This document shows, piece by piece, positions 53,180 through 64,000 of a stretch of 64,000 bases of DNA. Within the stretch, counting starts at the first letter, position 1; every line of letters begins with the position of its first letter. The notes under the pieces are model-generated. The model was not told the DNA's origin and searched no databases. It saw only the letters and a program-made list of their open reading frames with translations. Both the position numbers and the translations under genes were made by a program. Source of the stretch: Diaporthe sp. PMI_573 (lineage: Eukaryota > Ascomycota > Sordariomycetes > Diaporthales > Diaporthaceae); assembly GCA_021399435.1 (NCBI GenBank), contig JAJTUP010000030.1:558001-622000 (forward strand), read 5' to 3'.

Positions 53180-55456
53180 TTAAAATGAGCGATATGAGTC
53201 TCTGCTCTGCATCTCGTAACCTTGAAACTGTGAAAGATCTGCGCCCGGAGGCGAGTACTGATTGCTGTAGTCCAGGAGCTCGTAGCCCATTCCAGTTGAC
53301 CAAAGCCCATCGTTCTGGAAGCCCCATCCAGCAAAGAGACCCGGCGAGTCTGCCGACACAGCTGAGGATCGATCGAAATTAGCCTGAACGTGACCATCTC
53401 CCGGAAGTGATGTACCTGTCATCCTTCGGGGCTGTGAAGTTGGAGGTCCGACAATAGAACTGGTCTGTACATCCGGGCCCACCATGCTTTGTTGTCGCCT
53501 CGCCTGCGTCTTTCTCATCTGTCTCAACATTCGCTCGAAGCCATCTGCCATGCTGTAAACCATGTGGTTCTTCCCTGCGGTGCACGATCTGAGGAGCTTG
53601 ATAACGTTCTTGATCAAAGGCTCTGTGCAGGTCGTCGGGTCCACTGTGATCCCGATGGCATGCCATCGGTGAGCCAACTTGGTAAGAAAGGCCACGGCGA
53701 AGGCGATCATCGAATGCATGTACAAAGGCATACCCACTATCTCGTCTTGGTAGCTCGGCTCGTCGAGGAAATGCTGAAGTATCGCATGTCCCGTGTCTAC
53801 TGCCCTGAGCGCCAGGGGTCGAAGAGGCACAGGGAGCTCTGACAGTCTGTCCAATGGCCTGCCGCGGAGAACCAGAGAGTTGAGGACGAGGTTGCTGAAG
53901 AGAAAGTGGAGAGTGACATCTCTCGAATGACAACCACCATGAGCGTGGGACGACGAGCTGCCTTCATTTTGGTCGAGGACTTGGGACACCATCAGCCATT
54001 TGTCTTTCCAGGCTCGAACCTCCTCCGTGAACCGCAGATGATTGAGCACATTGTCATCAGAACCTGCCATGATCCTCTTGGGCTCCAGGCCGAAGTGATC
54101 AAAGGCTCTGCTCAAGATTGCAAGACCAGTGACCTGCGCCAAGAGTGCCGTATCCAAGCCTGTACAATCTGCCGAGCTGAGAAGCAACTCGTAGTCTTTG
54201 ATGGGCCTCAGAGCTGACTTCATCGGGGGCCGTCCATGGGCAATTCCTGACTGGTGGTCGAGAACATAGAGCAGATACCAAAGACGGGCTTTCTCTAAGC
54301 ACTCTTTCCGTGCTTCTGCAGTCATGGTGTGGCTGTTCTGATCGTCGTTGAAGGCCTCATAGAAAGCATGGTGTAGGTTCAGCTCGGTCGCCATCCTTAT
54401 GCTCAGGCCTGATAATTTCCAACTGAGATCAGGCTGCCAAAGCGCAGCAATGCAGAGGCCGCGGATGTCATCGAGTGTAAGGAACCTATCGAACATGACA
54501 GAAGAGACCAAGCCCATGAAGCGTGAATGACACATCTCGTGGACGGATTCCTTGCCCGGGACGTGGAGCGAAGTGACAAGCATCAGTGACGTGAAGAGAA
54601 CCGTCGATGAGCTGCGGATGGACTCAAGGGTTGCTTGGGAAGATATGCTCGCGGAGAAAAGGTGGCGAGACTGCATCCTCCTGAACAGAGCGAGCATCTT
54701 TTCGGCCTCCTCGAAGGAGATGACCTTCTCCGAGACTAGGTCACAGTCCATCCGGCGCATCCCTCCTTTCTTCCGCAGCTTGCTGGACCGTAGCTGGCTC
54801 CGAAGCCCGTTGAGCCTGGTGACCTCGATCAGGCTTTTCATCGGGTCGGGAGAGACGTTGCGCTCGCGGGTCTCCTTGTCTGCGGCTGGCTCTTCCGAGT
54901 GCTGCCGCGTCTCCTGTTGAGGCTGGTGCGCTTCCACGACCGTGGGCTGAGAGTACATGTCGATGTGAGGCATGCCGAGCTTGTCTAGGATGTCCTCGAC
55001 GGCCCTTGAGAGCTTCACTATCGTCATCTGTGTCTGCCTGCGTCTCGGGTGTCAGCGATTGAATATTGATTTATCATCATTAGATGAGGTAGGCGGAAGG
55101 CCTAGGCTTGAGGCAACTCACATGGTGTTCCCACATTCATACCGATCAGCTAGCTTGCTCATTTGCGAAGCTTCATCTTCGATCGTGTCACCCGCCGTCC
55201 ATGACTTCTTTTGCCGCAGACAGACTATGTCCAGACGGAGACATCGGGCGCACCGGCCGGACCGAGCATCCTCAGCTGTGACGCACTTCACCTTGACCCT
55301 GCGGCAATTCGCGCACGCCTTGCTCTGCCGAACCGTGTTGACAAACTGTGCACTCTCTTCATCCCCGCTGAGGGCGGACCCTGTTGTCTTTTGCCGCTTC
55401 CTGGGGTGGTCGGACTGCTCGGGCGACGATCCTAGATCTCCGTGCCGATGGTTCAT
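53180..55456 (-). CDS. Zn2Cys6 transcription factor with fungal-specific regulatory domain
   Basis: Two exons, 55456-55122 and 55037-53180, with an 84-nt intron in phase 2; 730 residues from MNHRHGD. The zinc cluster is at residues 48-79 with spacing C-x2-C-x6-C-x10-C-x2-C-x6-C (CANCRRVKVKC then RCARCLRLDIVC), a canonical binuclear cluster. It is preceded by a basic PRKRQK stretch. The middle contains the fungal transcription factor domain: GLCIAALWQPDLSWKLSGL and RMATELNLHHAF, then KARLWYLLYVLDHQSGIAHG. A Gln-rich patch follows (MRKTQARRQQSM). The intron sits just after the cluster and linker, as is common in this class. It probably regulates the adjacent transporter and dehydrogenase genes. 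It converges on the MFS gene. Confidence 0.92.
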
Positions 55457-56253
55457 TGTCTTACCGGATTGCCGCGCGCTGAATAACTCACTTAAGCCCC
55501 TGCCCTGCCTTCGGAAACCTACAACTCGGCTCCACTGATATCGTCTGTGGTATTGAGAAGGGCACTTGGCGTGCTGCTTGAGGGTCGGTGTTTTGCCGAG
55601 CTGCGGTGCCCAGCCCAAGTGTGGCACTCGACGCTGGCAGATGCGGGGACGTCGGATCCAAGTCAGTTAGACTTTTTGACTCGGTCATAGCGCGTCGCGT
55701 GAGAGAAAGTCTACGAGGGAACACAATTTCAGTAAGGGTGAAGCCGTATATTCAATCATTTGATGCTTCTATCATGGGAGACGAGCTGTAGTGATCCGTT
55801 AATGCTCAACACCCGTGGACCTTCTCATTCGTCGACAACTGCCGCCTCGGAATCCTCACCTGAGGATTAATGGTCTAATTACCCGATATTTTGCCGTCTT
55901 TGCACTGTCCAGCATGTCTGTCATCCGTAACATAGAGATGTATCTGTACCTTATGAATAGAACAGAATACGGACGAATTTATGATGTTACGCGAGAAGAC
56001 GCGTTGAATGCAACGGGTAAACCTTGTGGCTGTGAAGCTACCGCCCCGTGACCATCAAGGGTGAATGCAACACCAGATCACGCAATCTTCCAGTTGAAGA
56101 CTGAACTCTGACTACTAAGGTCTTTGGGACAGTAGAACAGACGACTCTTGCTAGCGTGATGCCTCATTGACATGACTATTGTGACGATTCATCCTTATGT
56201 GACTTCGAGACCTCGGAATTCAGAGCACACCCCCCCCCCACTTTTAGAGCGAC
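55457..56253. other. promoter of regulator gene and 3' flank of methyltransferase gene
   Basis: No gene seen. The C-run near 56229-56240 is a homopolymer close to the methyltransferase stop. Confidence 0.5.
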
Positions 56254-57551
56254 CTATTTCGAAACAGCCTGAATTATGGAGTCTTGTCGCCGTGGTTGGT
56301 AGGTATAGACGTGAAGAGCCTTGAGACCAGCCTTATCAAGCAGGGCGTGCCACTCGCTGAGGGTTCGCTCCCGGGAACCGAGTGAAGCCATCATTGTAAG
56401 ATCCAACGTGGCAGCCTCCCAAGGAACCCCAGAGTCGGGCAGCACCATGTCATCGATCAAGATCTGTGACTCAGGTCCTGATGCCGCAACGAGATGCTCG
56501 AGAATCTCAATGCATTCGTCATCAGGCCAGCCGTGGAGGATCTGACGCAGGTAGTAAAACCGCGCGCCATTGACCGGCTGCTCTGTGAAGAAGTCGTGCG
56601 GCAGCTTTTCGATTCCCTCGGGGACCACCCAGCTGGGCGGGAGATGTGCCAGTGTCTGGGGCAGATCTTGGAGCACAAGTCTTCCGTTGAGACGTGGAAA
56701 GGCCTCCAGGAGGGCTGCTGATTGATGCCCAAACCCACCGCCAACGTCGACAAACACAGTCTTGCCGCCAAACTCGCCAACTTCCCTCTCGAATGGGAAT
56801 ATCGTGAACCAGGGAGTGCCCACAGCACCCTGCACAGTCATGACCTGCTGCAGGGGGCCAAATCGCTCAGGCTGCGTCGGCAGCCACAGGAACGCGGGAA
56901 GGTCCGTGGGAAATGCCTTCTGGAAAGCCGTGTTGGCGGCATTGGTGATGTCTTGGTACTTAGTCTCTGCGAGGAAGGAGGGCAACGCTTGGAATACGGG
57001 GCCGCAGTTGTCAAAGAAGTGGTACACGCCTCCGCGGTAGCCAGGCTGAGCCAGTGTCAGGGTAACCTCGCTGGCTGTGAAGGCGTCGGGTCCCGACTCT
57101 CTGACCATGCCCACCGCTGCTAGATATCGTAGAATTCTGCCTTGATAATGAATTTAGTCCCACGGCCTGGCATATCAAGAAGGCGTGAGTCTTTCACGCC
57201 ATGTACAGACTCCACTTACCGACCAACAAAGGCGATGCTTTCTTCTTCGCGGCCAACTCCGCGGCTGTCATTGGGCTCTTCGCCTCTGCTAGAGTCTGAA
57301 AGAACTCTAGATCTTGAGCAATTCGTGCTGCGGTGATCTCAAGATGCTGCTTCCCAAGTCAGCTGGTCCGCTGAAAGGAAATGCCTTGAAGGAGACTCGA
57401 GGCTGCTGACCATTCCTGAGAACCTTGAGAGTGTGTCATGCGGTGTTTCCAGCTTCAGATGGAGATTACGCAGAAAGTCAAGAATCTTATGGCGTCCGGC
57501 AGTATCTGCCTGGGAGGCAAATGCCTCTATCTGGGCGAAAAGTGACTCCAT
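56254..57551 (-). CDS. SAM-dependent O-methyltransferase (fungal secondary-metabolism type)
   Basis: Three exons, 57551-57411, 57346-57220 and 57140-56254; 384 residues. The second intron (79 nt, GTAAGT donor) gives the conserved LLVGRILRYLAAVGMV winged-helix block. The first intron uses a weaker GTCAGC donor and is less certain, but it joins LETPHDTLSRF to LEITAARIAQDLEFF as expected. The catalytic domain shows motif I (VFVDVGGGFGHQS), FYYLRQILHGWPDDECIEIL with the general-base His, and the ending ILIDDMVLPDSGVPW. This type methylates phenolic hydroxyls, often in polyketide pathways. No backbone synthase is present in the window, so it may serve the neighbouring cluster, be a stand-alone enzyme, or mark the edge of something else. 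Confidence 0.87.
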
Positions 57552-58281
57552 TCTTGCCGTGAGATTATTTCGGAGATCGCTCTTTCTCTCCGCAATGAGG
57601 CGATAGAGGCAAGAAAAGGTTCCGGTTCACCTTTGGCGGCAAGAGAATCTGGGACCTTGGTATGGAGTCGAGAGCCGGAAGACAGCCTGAAAAACAGTAT
57701 TACCTAGGTAGGAGTGTACCGCTGCTACTGTCGCCGTCCGACTGGTGTTTTTCAATCTGCGAGGCTACTCCCTTTTTAATAACAAAGAGGATTTGAACCC
57801 TGGCTTTGAGCATGGAAACGTTTTCCATCCCAACTTGGTTACCGCTGAAGCAAGTAGACACGCAAGCGGGAGGCTGCTGTAGGTGTTGGTTCGCGCATGA
57901 TATTCAGACCCAATGACATTCCAGTTTCACGCGCGCCTCCTGCTTTGGATCTCCAGCGACAGCCAACAGCTCGCCTTTTGGCCAATGAGGTGAGCTGGTG
58001 GGCAGTTAAACCCTGATTATGGCCCTCCCATTAGTAATTAACGCAAAGCCAAAGGATTTGGTCATTCCTGCCGGATCCTTCAGAATACCCTATTCATAAC
58101 CCAACATACAATGTCACCCTGCCCAGGGAGGACTGCACGTGACATGCTTAAATGACCTCAAAAGAAAGGTGGAGGGGGGGGGGGGAGACTAAATCATGAA
58201 TGAAAATCATAAATTACAGTTTTTTCTTGAATCGGATAGCCGGAATCGGCTTCGACCTCAGACGCAAGAGGTTGCAGATGT
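57552..58281. other. promoter of methyltransferase gene and 3' flank
   Basis: No gene seen. A G homopolymer lies at about 58173-58185. Confidence 0.5.
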
Positions 58282-59093
58282 TTATTCACTCGGGCCATCC
58301 ACCTCTTTGCATTGCACGTCTTTGAATTGGTAACATGTCCCTTCATCGAATCCCTGCTTGATGTATTTCAGCTTTGCGCCAGCGGCATTCTTCCACCTGA
58401 TACGGGCAACATTATCCTAAGTCGCATGATTAGTGTGCAAGAAGCTTGAAGGTACCTGGGATGGGAAGCACAAACATGGTCGATTTGGCAACGACGCCCT
58501 GATTTGGCGGTCGGCCCTCGGGGAGTCTTATCGTAGACAATTTTGCCACAGCGCTCAGGGCCATCTTTGGCCATGTTTCGCTCGTTAAAGATGTGGTCAT
58601 TGGGGATTGTGACTTTGCACTTCAAGAGCGCTCCCCTCCAACACTCGCATTTGGCCAGGGAAGCGGTCTCTGTTCGAATTTTCTCAGTCAGCAGATGCAA
58701 TAAATGAGGCCATAGCGTTGCCGCGACGGGCGAGGGGCATGACAAAGAAGACTAATGGATATAATACGGGTAAGGTGAATGGGGGGTCGTGGGGCTAGAG
58801 AGTGAGTTTGATCGTACCAAAATCCCATCTCGGATCCTCGTCGACTGGATATCCTAGAAGCTGACAGTCTGGTGTTTTGCCCCACAGCATATCAGCGGTC
58901 GAGGTGTAGTTGGCAGTAGCCAGTTCTTCAAGGTCAGCTTCCTCCATGTCCCCAAGAGCTCTCGTACTGCCATGTGCCTTCACCAAAGGTTTGATCAGAA
59001 TCACATTATATCAGAGGTCACTCGAAACATAGGCTCTAGATTGCTCACCAATAGGCCGCACCAAATGAATTGATATAGTAGCAAGATATTCAT
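58282..59093 (-). CDS. small secreted cysteine-rich protein of unknown function
   Basis: Four exons, 59093-59049, 58977-58818, 58669-58476 and 58416-58282; 177 residues with phases consistent. Exon 1 is almost exactly a signal peptide (MNILLLYQFIWCGLL), with likely cleavage near LLAHG, so the leader and mature part are split by the first intron. The mature part is acidic at first (DMEEADLEELA), with one N-glycosylation site (NYTS), then carries eight cysteines: PDCQ, AKCECW, LLKCK, ERCGK, GRRCQ, GTCYQ and VQCKE. It ends DGPSE. The donor of intron 3 (GTTTGT) and the long intron 2 (148 nt) are the least certain points. Small size, secretion and an even number of cysteines fit an effector-like or structural extracellular protein. 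No family is recognised. Confidence 0.6.
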
Positions 59094-60704
59094 GATGCCT
59101 GATGGGATGACGCTCAACGTCTGATACTGATAGGCTTGACTTTTTGTTTCTTTGAAATTGTTTGAAAGATGTCTGGATGAAGAAGTGCTTGAGATTCGTT
59201 GGACGTGGGACCGCCTTTTATATACCTCGGGGCTATCTGAATCGAAGCCAGTGCAGTGATTGTCGAGGTCCTGATCTGATGCACGGATGGCGATAACAGA
59301 TCTTCTGCCCCGATAGTCGAGCTTTCTTGAGGTCAGATCACCTGTGATATCGTCGATTTGCGAAGAAAATGGGCCATCGTTGGTGTTGAGCTAACATGTC
59401 CGGAAACTCGAAGTTGTTGGCTGGGCTTATGGCAAGGCCTGATGATAGACGAAACTAGTCGTCATTAGGGACTCGGTGTCTTGAACCGCCTTCGTCAGAC
59501 TGAATGGCGGACCTTGGTTAAGGTGATCCGGCATTATCATTTGCTACATGCTCGAGCTCTCATGTCCCTACCTCGGTAATACCTGGTGGCCCATGTGGCA
59601 CCACGCTCAAGCCTTGATGATGCGGCAACAGGAAGATGTGTTCCTGCTACTTTGCATGACAGTTTCCTGATGAGAATAGAGGCCTGAGTTTTGACGCCGT
59701 CTGAGATTCCTAGCCAATGCCTTCTCGCTGTTGGTAAACATTTGTTGCCTAATGAAGTTGTCCGAGTCCGCGTCGAGCTACTTCAATGCTATCCAGTACG
59801 GGGAGCACTATAGCCCGTGTCCATTGTGCAATGAAAGCATCAATGCGTCCATGGAACGCGACTCACTCCGCTTTCGTCGGACCATCGAAATATTTTGTGA
59901 TTCAGTCATTGTTGCATAGTTGTGACGGTGGGCAAATTGGGGTACTCAAAATACTGCGGAGACAACTCAAGCTTGAAATACATAAAAGGTATCACTTGAT
60001 TTCGGAGTCCAATACTTGAATGTTCAAGTTATGAGAATAGTGCATTTTGTGTTGGAATATCCCAAGCAAACATATGGACCGGATGGGCTGTGAGCTTATT
60101 CACCGAGCCTGTTCTTGAATCACTTTAGTGTAACGGACGGCCGTTTTCCCCCGGCCGGCATTGACAATTCTCTTGTAACGACGTATTCAAGTGACGGCTT
60201 CAGCGTTATCATGCCCGTTACCACAGTCCATTGGTTCATTATTGCCTAACTTCCAAAGTCGACGTGGATTGCCTCTAGTGTGGCCCGAACTACGAAGCTT
60301 CCACTGCCTGTGGACTACCCGAGTCATGAAAGACTTGTGTGTATCACAGAGAACGAAGCCCAAACAATGGCCAGATGGGATTCAATTTGCACTAGACCCC
60401 GGTAGCTCGACCACTTGTTTGTAGGTGAATCGCGATAGTCATCGGTCTAGGTGGAGAGTGGCCACTGCAGTCTCGTCATTGGGACGTACTACGACATGGA
60501 TGAATACGCCTCGTCGTGAGGGTGGCTGCTATTAAATAATGAAAGACCTCAATTCAAGGAGCACCCGGAGAACCGTGACAAACCAGTCATCTTTGATGAG
60601 AAGTGCGCAGATCCCAAGGCGTGGAAATTCTCGGCCTTGATACAGTTCCGCCAGGGGAGCTCCCGATATTCTGTATCATTGCATCGTTTGAACCAGTCCT
60701 CAGT
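59094..60704. other. intergenic, no gene supported
   Basis: 1.6 kb of unremarkable DNA between divergent genes. Open frames up to 77 codons show no recognisable content. Confidence 0.5.
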
Positions 60705-62274
60705 ATGCTCTCCAACTCAACCACTTCCGTAGCGGCTGTGGCTGCTCGTCAGGACCCGATGACTATCATCACCATTATTAGCTTCGTACTCGGCGTCATT
60801 GCAACGCTCCAGAGCGGGCTCTTCGTTTATGCGGCTATAGCAGGCCTTGGAAAGCCAGTCGGCTGGACTCCACCCCCTGAGGAGTGGGGTAACCCGTGGG
60901 AGTTTTCCATTGCGACAGGATTGAATGGCGCCACCAGAAATGGGAGTGAGCCGCTCGAGGGCGCAGGGGGACCTTTCCCCAGTGTGTTCCTATTGTAAGT
61001 TCTACCCTCAGTCTGAATCACATCCAGGAGACGATCTTGTTACACGGGTGATGAGCGCCCCGTATGTCTTCAAGTTCAACTAATATAGCCTGAGAAAAGT
61101 CTCAGCGTCCTGCATTTTGGTCTCAAAGCCTGACTAACCTCGTGGCCTGCAGCAATGACGTTGGCGACTACTTGGGCACTTCAAAACGCGAGAACTCGTA
61201 CTTGATTCATAATAAGGCGCTCGCACTGGATATATATGCGAACAATGTTCACGAGCATGAGGGCCAATATGCGACATTTGCTATCCTAGCGGCCAAAGGC
61301 GATGGTCGGAATCCAGTGTGTATCGTGGACATGGGACTCGGCCGCCCGAACGTGAGTAGATTACCCGTCACTCTCAATGTCCACAACCGAGGCAATGATT
61401 AGTAGCGGTCTTGTGCAAGCAAAACAGTTTCGAAAATCTGACGGTGGAATATGCAGGGACTTGAGACGGAGAGCTCAAATGCATTTGGTGCCCTGACCGC
61501 ATTCTCCTGTGGAGCCGCCTGGGTTAGTCTTCCACTTCATTCTCTTGCCCAGCTCTGTGACCACCCCGCCCTCCCTGAAAAAAAATTATGGCGCCTCAAA
61601 AACAGAACTGATTTCGAGAATAGTACCATAGCGGTGTACACCGCAAGAACATCAATGGCTCAACGCCCTGTTTCTGGCTCGGTGGATACGGCACACAGGG
61701 CATGCAGGTGCACCTGCCATCACACACTGTCGGACAGACCCAACTCCCCATCGAAGAAATCAACAAGACGACCGAGAGCTCCCACGACTGGTTCTGCAAC
61801 CGCCCTGCCGTCTTGAGCCTCTGGAAGACACTACCGCCCAAACACCAAATTCCCAAGCTCCTCGTCACCGACCTGGACAAGCGGGCGGGGAAGACGCTCA
61901 ACGACACCCTGGAGCTGCACAAGAACCCAAAGGACCTGATGAAGCCCGGGAGGCCGGACCCCAAGCACCGGAGGTCAGAGCCCTCGCCCCACGAGGACAC
62001 CGTCACCGTCGCCCACGAGCTGGAGGGCCTCTCGGCTGTTGAGCTCTGCGAGGATGCTTTGTCGATGGGGCCGGACTACGTCAACATCCCCGAGGGCAAG
62101 TTCTGTCGCATGTCGGATAAGACGCTGTGGCCTACGTGTGACCGCGGGCGTCAGACCCGGGTGGGGCCACGAGATGATTGCTTTGATGTCGAGTCCAAGC
62201 AGCTGGTCATCGGAGGCAGGGTGACGCGCAGCAAGCCATACGCCGAAGAGATCCATTATCCTCTGAAGGACTAG
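60705..62274 (+). CDS. single-pass membrane protein of unknown function
   Basis: Four exons: 60705-60994, 61153-61351, 61457-61522 and 61624-62274, with introns of 158, 105 and 101 nt, all in phase; 401 residues. After 18 polar residues comes one membrane segment (TIITIISFVLGVIATLQSGL, continuing to YAAIAG). PPPEEWGNPWEFSIATG follows, then NDVGDYLGTSKRENSYL, a short exon ending FGALTAFSCGAAW, and a segment with CFWLGGYGTQGMQVHLPSH. The C-terminal 150 residues are polar with several cysteines (VELCEDALSMG; FCRMSDKTLWPTC). The open frame extends upstream of 60705 without an earlier ATG. No family is recognised. The WLGGYGTQGMQVHLP stretch and the Cys pattern look conserved-protein-like. The third exon is only 66 nt, so it could be mis-joined. 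Confidence 0.65.
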
Positions 62275-63435
62275 TCATGTATACGGCCAGGTGGATCAAT
62301 CTGGCATGAACTGGCTGCGAGGACTTCGCTTCAAACTATATTTTTCTCCTCCCTCGTGGTCAGGTTGTTGGCTGCGTCCCAAGTCGCGATGCTGCTTTTG
62401 AGTCTTCTAGTTCATACGAGCTGTCATTTTTACCAACTTAATACCTAATCTGCTTATTACTATCGCAATATAATTCTACTAAGATAATGCTACTAGACAT
62501 ATTCTCTCACATCAATCTTCTCACTGATCAGAGTTTACCTCGGCTTTCCGTTGAAAGACTCTCCTTTGCCCATTCGGCCAGATTGCCATACACGTGAAGC
62601 AAGAGAGTTATGTGGTCGAGATAATGACACCAAAAACCTTTAATTTTATTCCTTTATCACATACAAAAAGAGCACTACAGACTCACATTTGTACGAGGGT
62701 CGGCCTTGACAATCTCAAACGCCTGGAGCGCAACCTCACCCGCGCGTTAGGATCGATCCCAACACTCCTGGCAGCTTTGATACCAAGAGCCAAGTCCCCG
62801 ACGCCCAGCCAGGCCCAAACGCCGTCTTTGTATGATTGGAGCCTACAACTGCACACAAGTCATCCATCGCCTTATGATATGCCACGTCTCAGGACTGGAA
62901 TTCCATAAACAGGCAACGACCTTTAAACTGGATGGGCACTGACTACGTAATTTTGCATCCATTGATGTTGAAGTGATGGACGGATTCTAAGAGAAAAATA
63001 CATGGAGAATTGTCACCTCCTCTCAGAGGTCCTCGTGTACTACTAGCAGGGCAAGGAAAGATAGGTTGATATTCGTTGTCCGAATATCCTTAGCTACAGT
63101 GTATGTAAGTGAGGTCTACCATGCAGTACCGTGTTACCCAGTGCTTCTCAAAAGGCCTTGCAAGGGTATCCGACAAAGTGATGCTGGATATCACTCTACA
63201 CATTTCCACCAGTTCGCCCAGTCGCCCAGCAGCAAATCCTTCCATCCCAGTTCGAAAATCCCCGCCTACACCAGACTCTATCACCCAAACTCCCAGCCTC
63301 ACCCTACCATGCGGCTTGACAATTATGCAGAGGTCCGTCTCCATCTGCCAAACTCAAACCAACCAGCTAACCAGCCAACGCCACCAGAATACACAACCCA
63401 TCACGAGATGACACCCACCCAACCCACCAAACCAA
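62275..63435. other. intergenic, no gene supported
   Basis: Between convergent genes. A 104-codon plus frame at 62594-62908 has no ATG start or recognisable content. Confidence 0.5.
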
Positions 63436-64000
63436 TCATCGATAGTCCGGAGGAAACTTGCGCTCAGCGTGCTGAGGGTACGTCCAGAAGATCAAGGCTG
63501 TCATAACCGGGTTCATAAACCGGCGCCAGATGGGGATCCGTGGGACGTAGTGCCTCGTCCGGTCGTACTCGCTGATGAGGACGATGTTCCCGATGATGTT
63601 GAGGAGCCTGAACAGCATGTTTATGCCGAGCAGGACCAAGGTGGCTATTGTTGATGGTTTTACACTGGTGCCTTGTCCAAACTGCTTGGATAGTGAGTAG
63701 ACGGGGGCAATCTGTTTTGGCATGTTAGCTTTCCCTCCATATTTTGCTCTGAGACACTTTGCAAGGGAATATGATATAAGAGCATTCAAGACTCACCCAC
63801 AGCCCTATTATGGCGACCTCCAGAAACAGGGCGATATTATACGTCCTGACCTTATTGCCCCGGAACATGATCAGGATGAGGCAGAGCCACATGAGCAGGA
63901 AGCCGACCACGGTCGGCGCGAGCACTAGCGTGTCACCCCGAAAGTAGTGCCAGCAGAGGCCCGAGCCCGTCACCCCCAAGAAGAACTGGACCCAGCCCAG
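63436..64000 (-). CDS. multi-pass membrane protein, C-terminal part (cut by window end)
   Basis: Two exons visible: 64000-63797 (5' part beyond the window) and 63711-63436, with an 85-nt intron (GTGAGT donor, GCTAAC branch, AAAACAG acceptor) in phase 0. The first piece has LVLAPTVVGFLLMWLCLILI and a further hydrophobic stretch, YNIALFLEVAIIGLW. The second has TIATLVLLGINMLFRLLNII, the motif LISEYDRTRHYVP, and VMTALIFWTYPQHAERKFPP before the stop. At least four membrane segments are present. The family resembles uncharacterised fungal membrane proteins. I cannot assign a function. Confidence 0.7.

Noticed and set aside
57780..57815. GGGTTCAAATCC on the minus strand, a tRNA T-loop-like string
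   Set aside because: The flanking bases do not form the required stem and no acceptor or D arm is present.
1..64000. CRISPR array, bacterial operon structure or prophage
   Set aside because: No regularly spaced direct repeats with unique spacers; introns and gene families are fungal throughout.

Overview
The window looks like nuclear DNA of a filamentous ascomycete (Pezizomycotina, probably a Sordariomycete). Genes carry short introns (about 50-150 nt) with GT...CTAAC...AG signals. They encode fungal hallmarks: a histone H2A.Z, a Pin4-type RRM/R3H protein, HET-domain proteins, a Zn2Cys6 regulator and an anion:cation-symporter MFS protein. Several relic genes sit in A+T-rich DNA with CAA/CAG-to-stop changes, as left by repeat-induced point mutation (RIP). 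Intron-containing models below were built by eye from reading frame, splice signals and family resemblance.

Left part (1-24 kb), mostly housekeeping. A CVNH-domain gene ends at 306. The PIN4-like RNA-binding gene (2714-4756, minus) has about 8 kb of gene-free, microsatellite-rich DNA upstream. Two related minus-strand genes (12801-13958 and 15287-17122) encode proteins with repeated SANT/Myb-like units. Then come an acidic Cys-cluster protein (19105-20886) and histone H2A.Z (21702-22707, three exons).

Middle part (24-40 kb), accessory and partly decayed. It holds an internally shortened RCC1 relic, a broken HET gene, an unrecognised gene fragment, and a frameshifted and stop-ridden SGNH-hydrolase/Cys-rich secreted-protein relic, all embedded in A+T-rich DNA. 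Among these are intact genes: an AIG2-like protein, a five-exon lipase resembling bacterial family I.5, and a kinase-like (PKL) protein. A diverged non-coding repeat occurs near 14.6 kb and 31.0 kb. An 18-bp tandem array lies at 32.3 kb.

Right part (40-64 kb). A seven-exon, about 1828-residue protein joins a fungal N-terminal module, a Ser/Thr kinase domain and a large C-terminal module. It converges on an intact HET-domain gene, suggesting a self/non-self recognition locus. Next is a small metabolic group: a PdxA-like dehydrogenase divergent from an MFS transporter with a CGG-N6-CCG palindrome between them, a Zn2Cys6 regulator and an O-methyltransferase. The dehydrogenase, transporter and regulator look like a substrate-induced uptake and catabolism unit, perhaps for four-carbon sugar acids. 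The window closes with a small secreted cysteine-rich protein, a one-pass membrane protein of unknown function, and the C-terminal part of a multi-pass membrane protein cut by the window edge.
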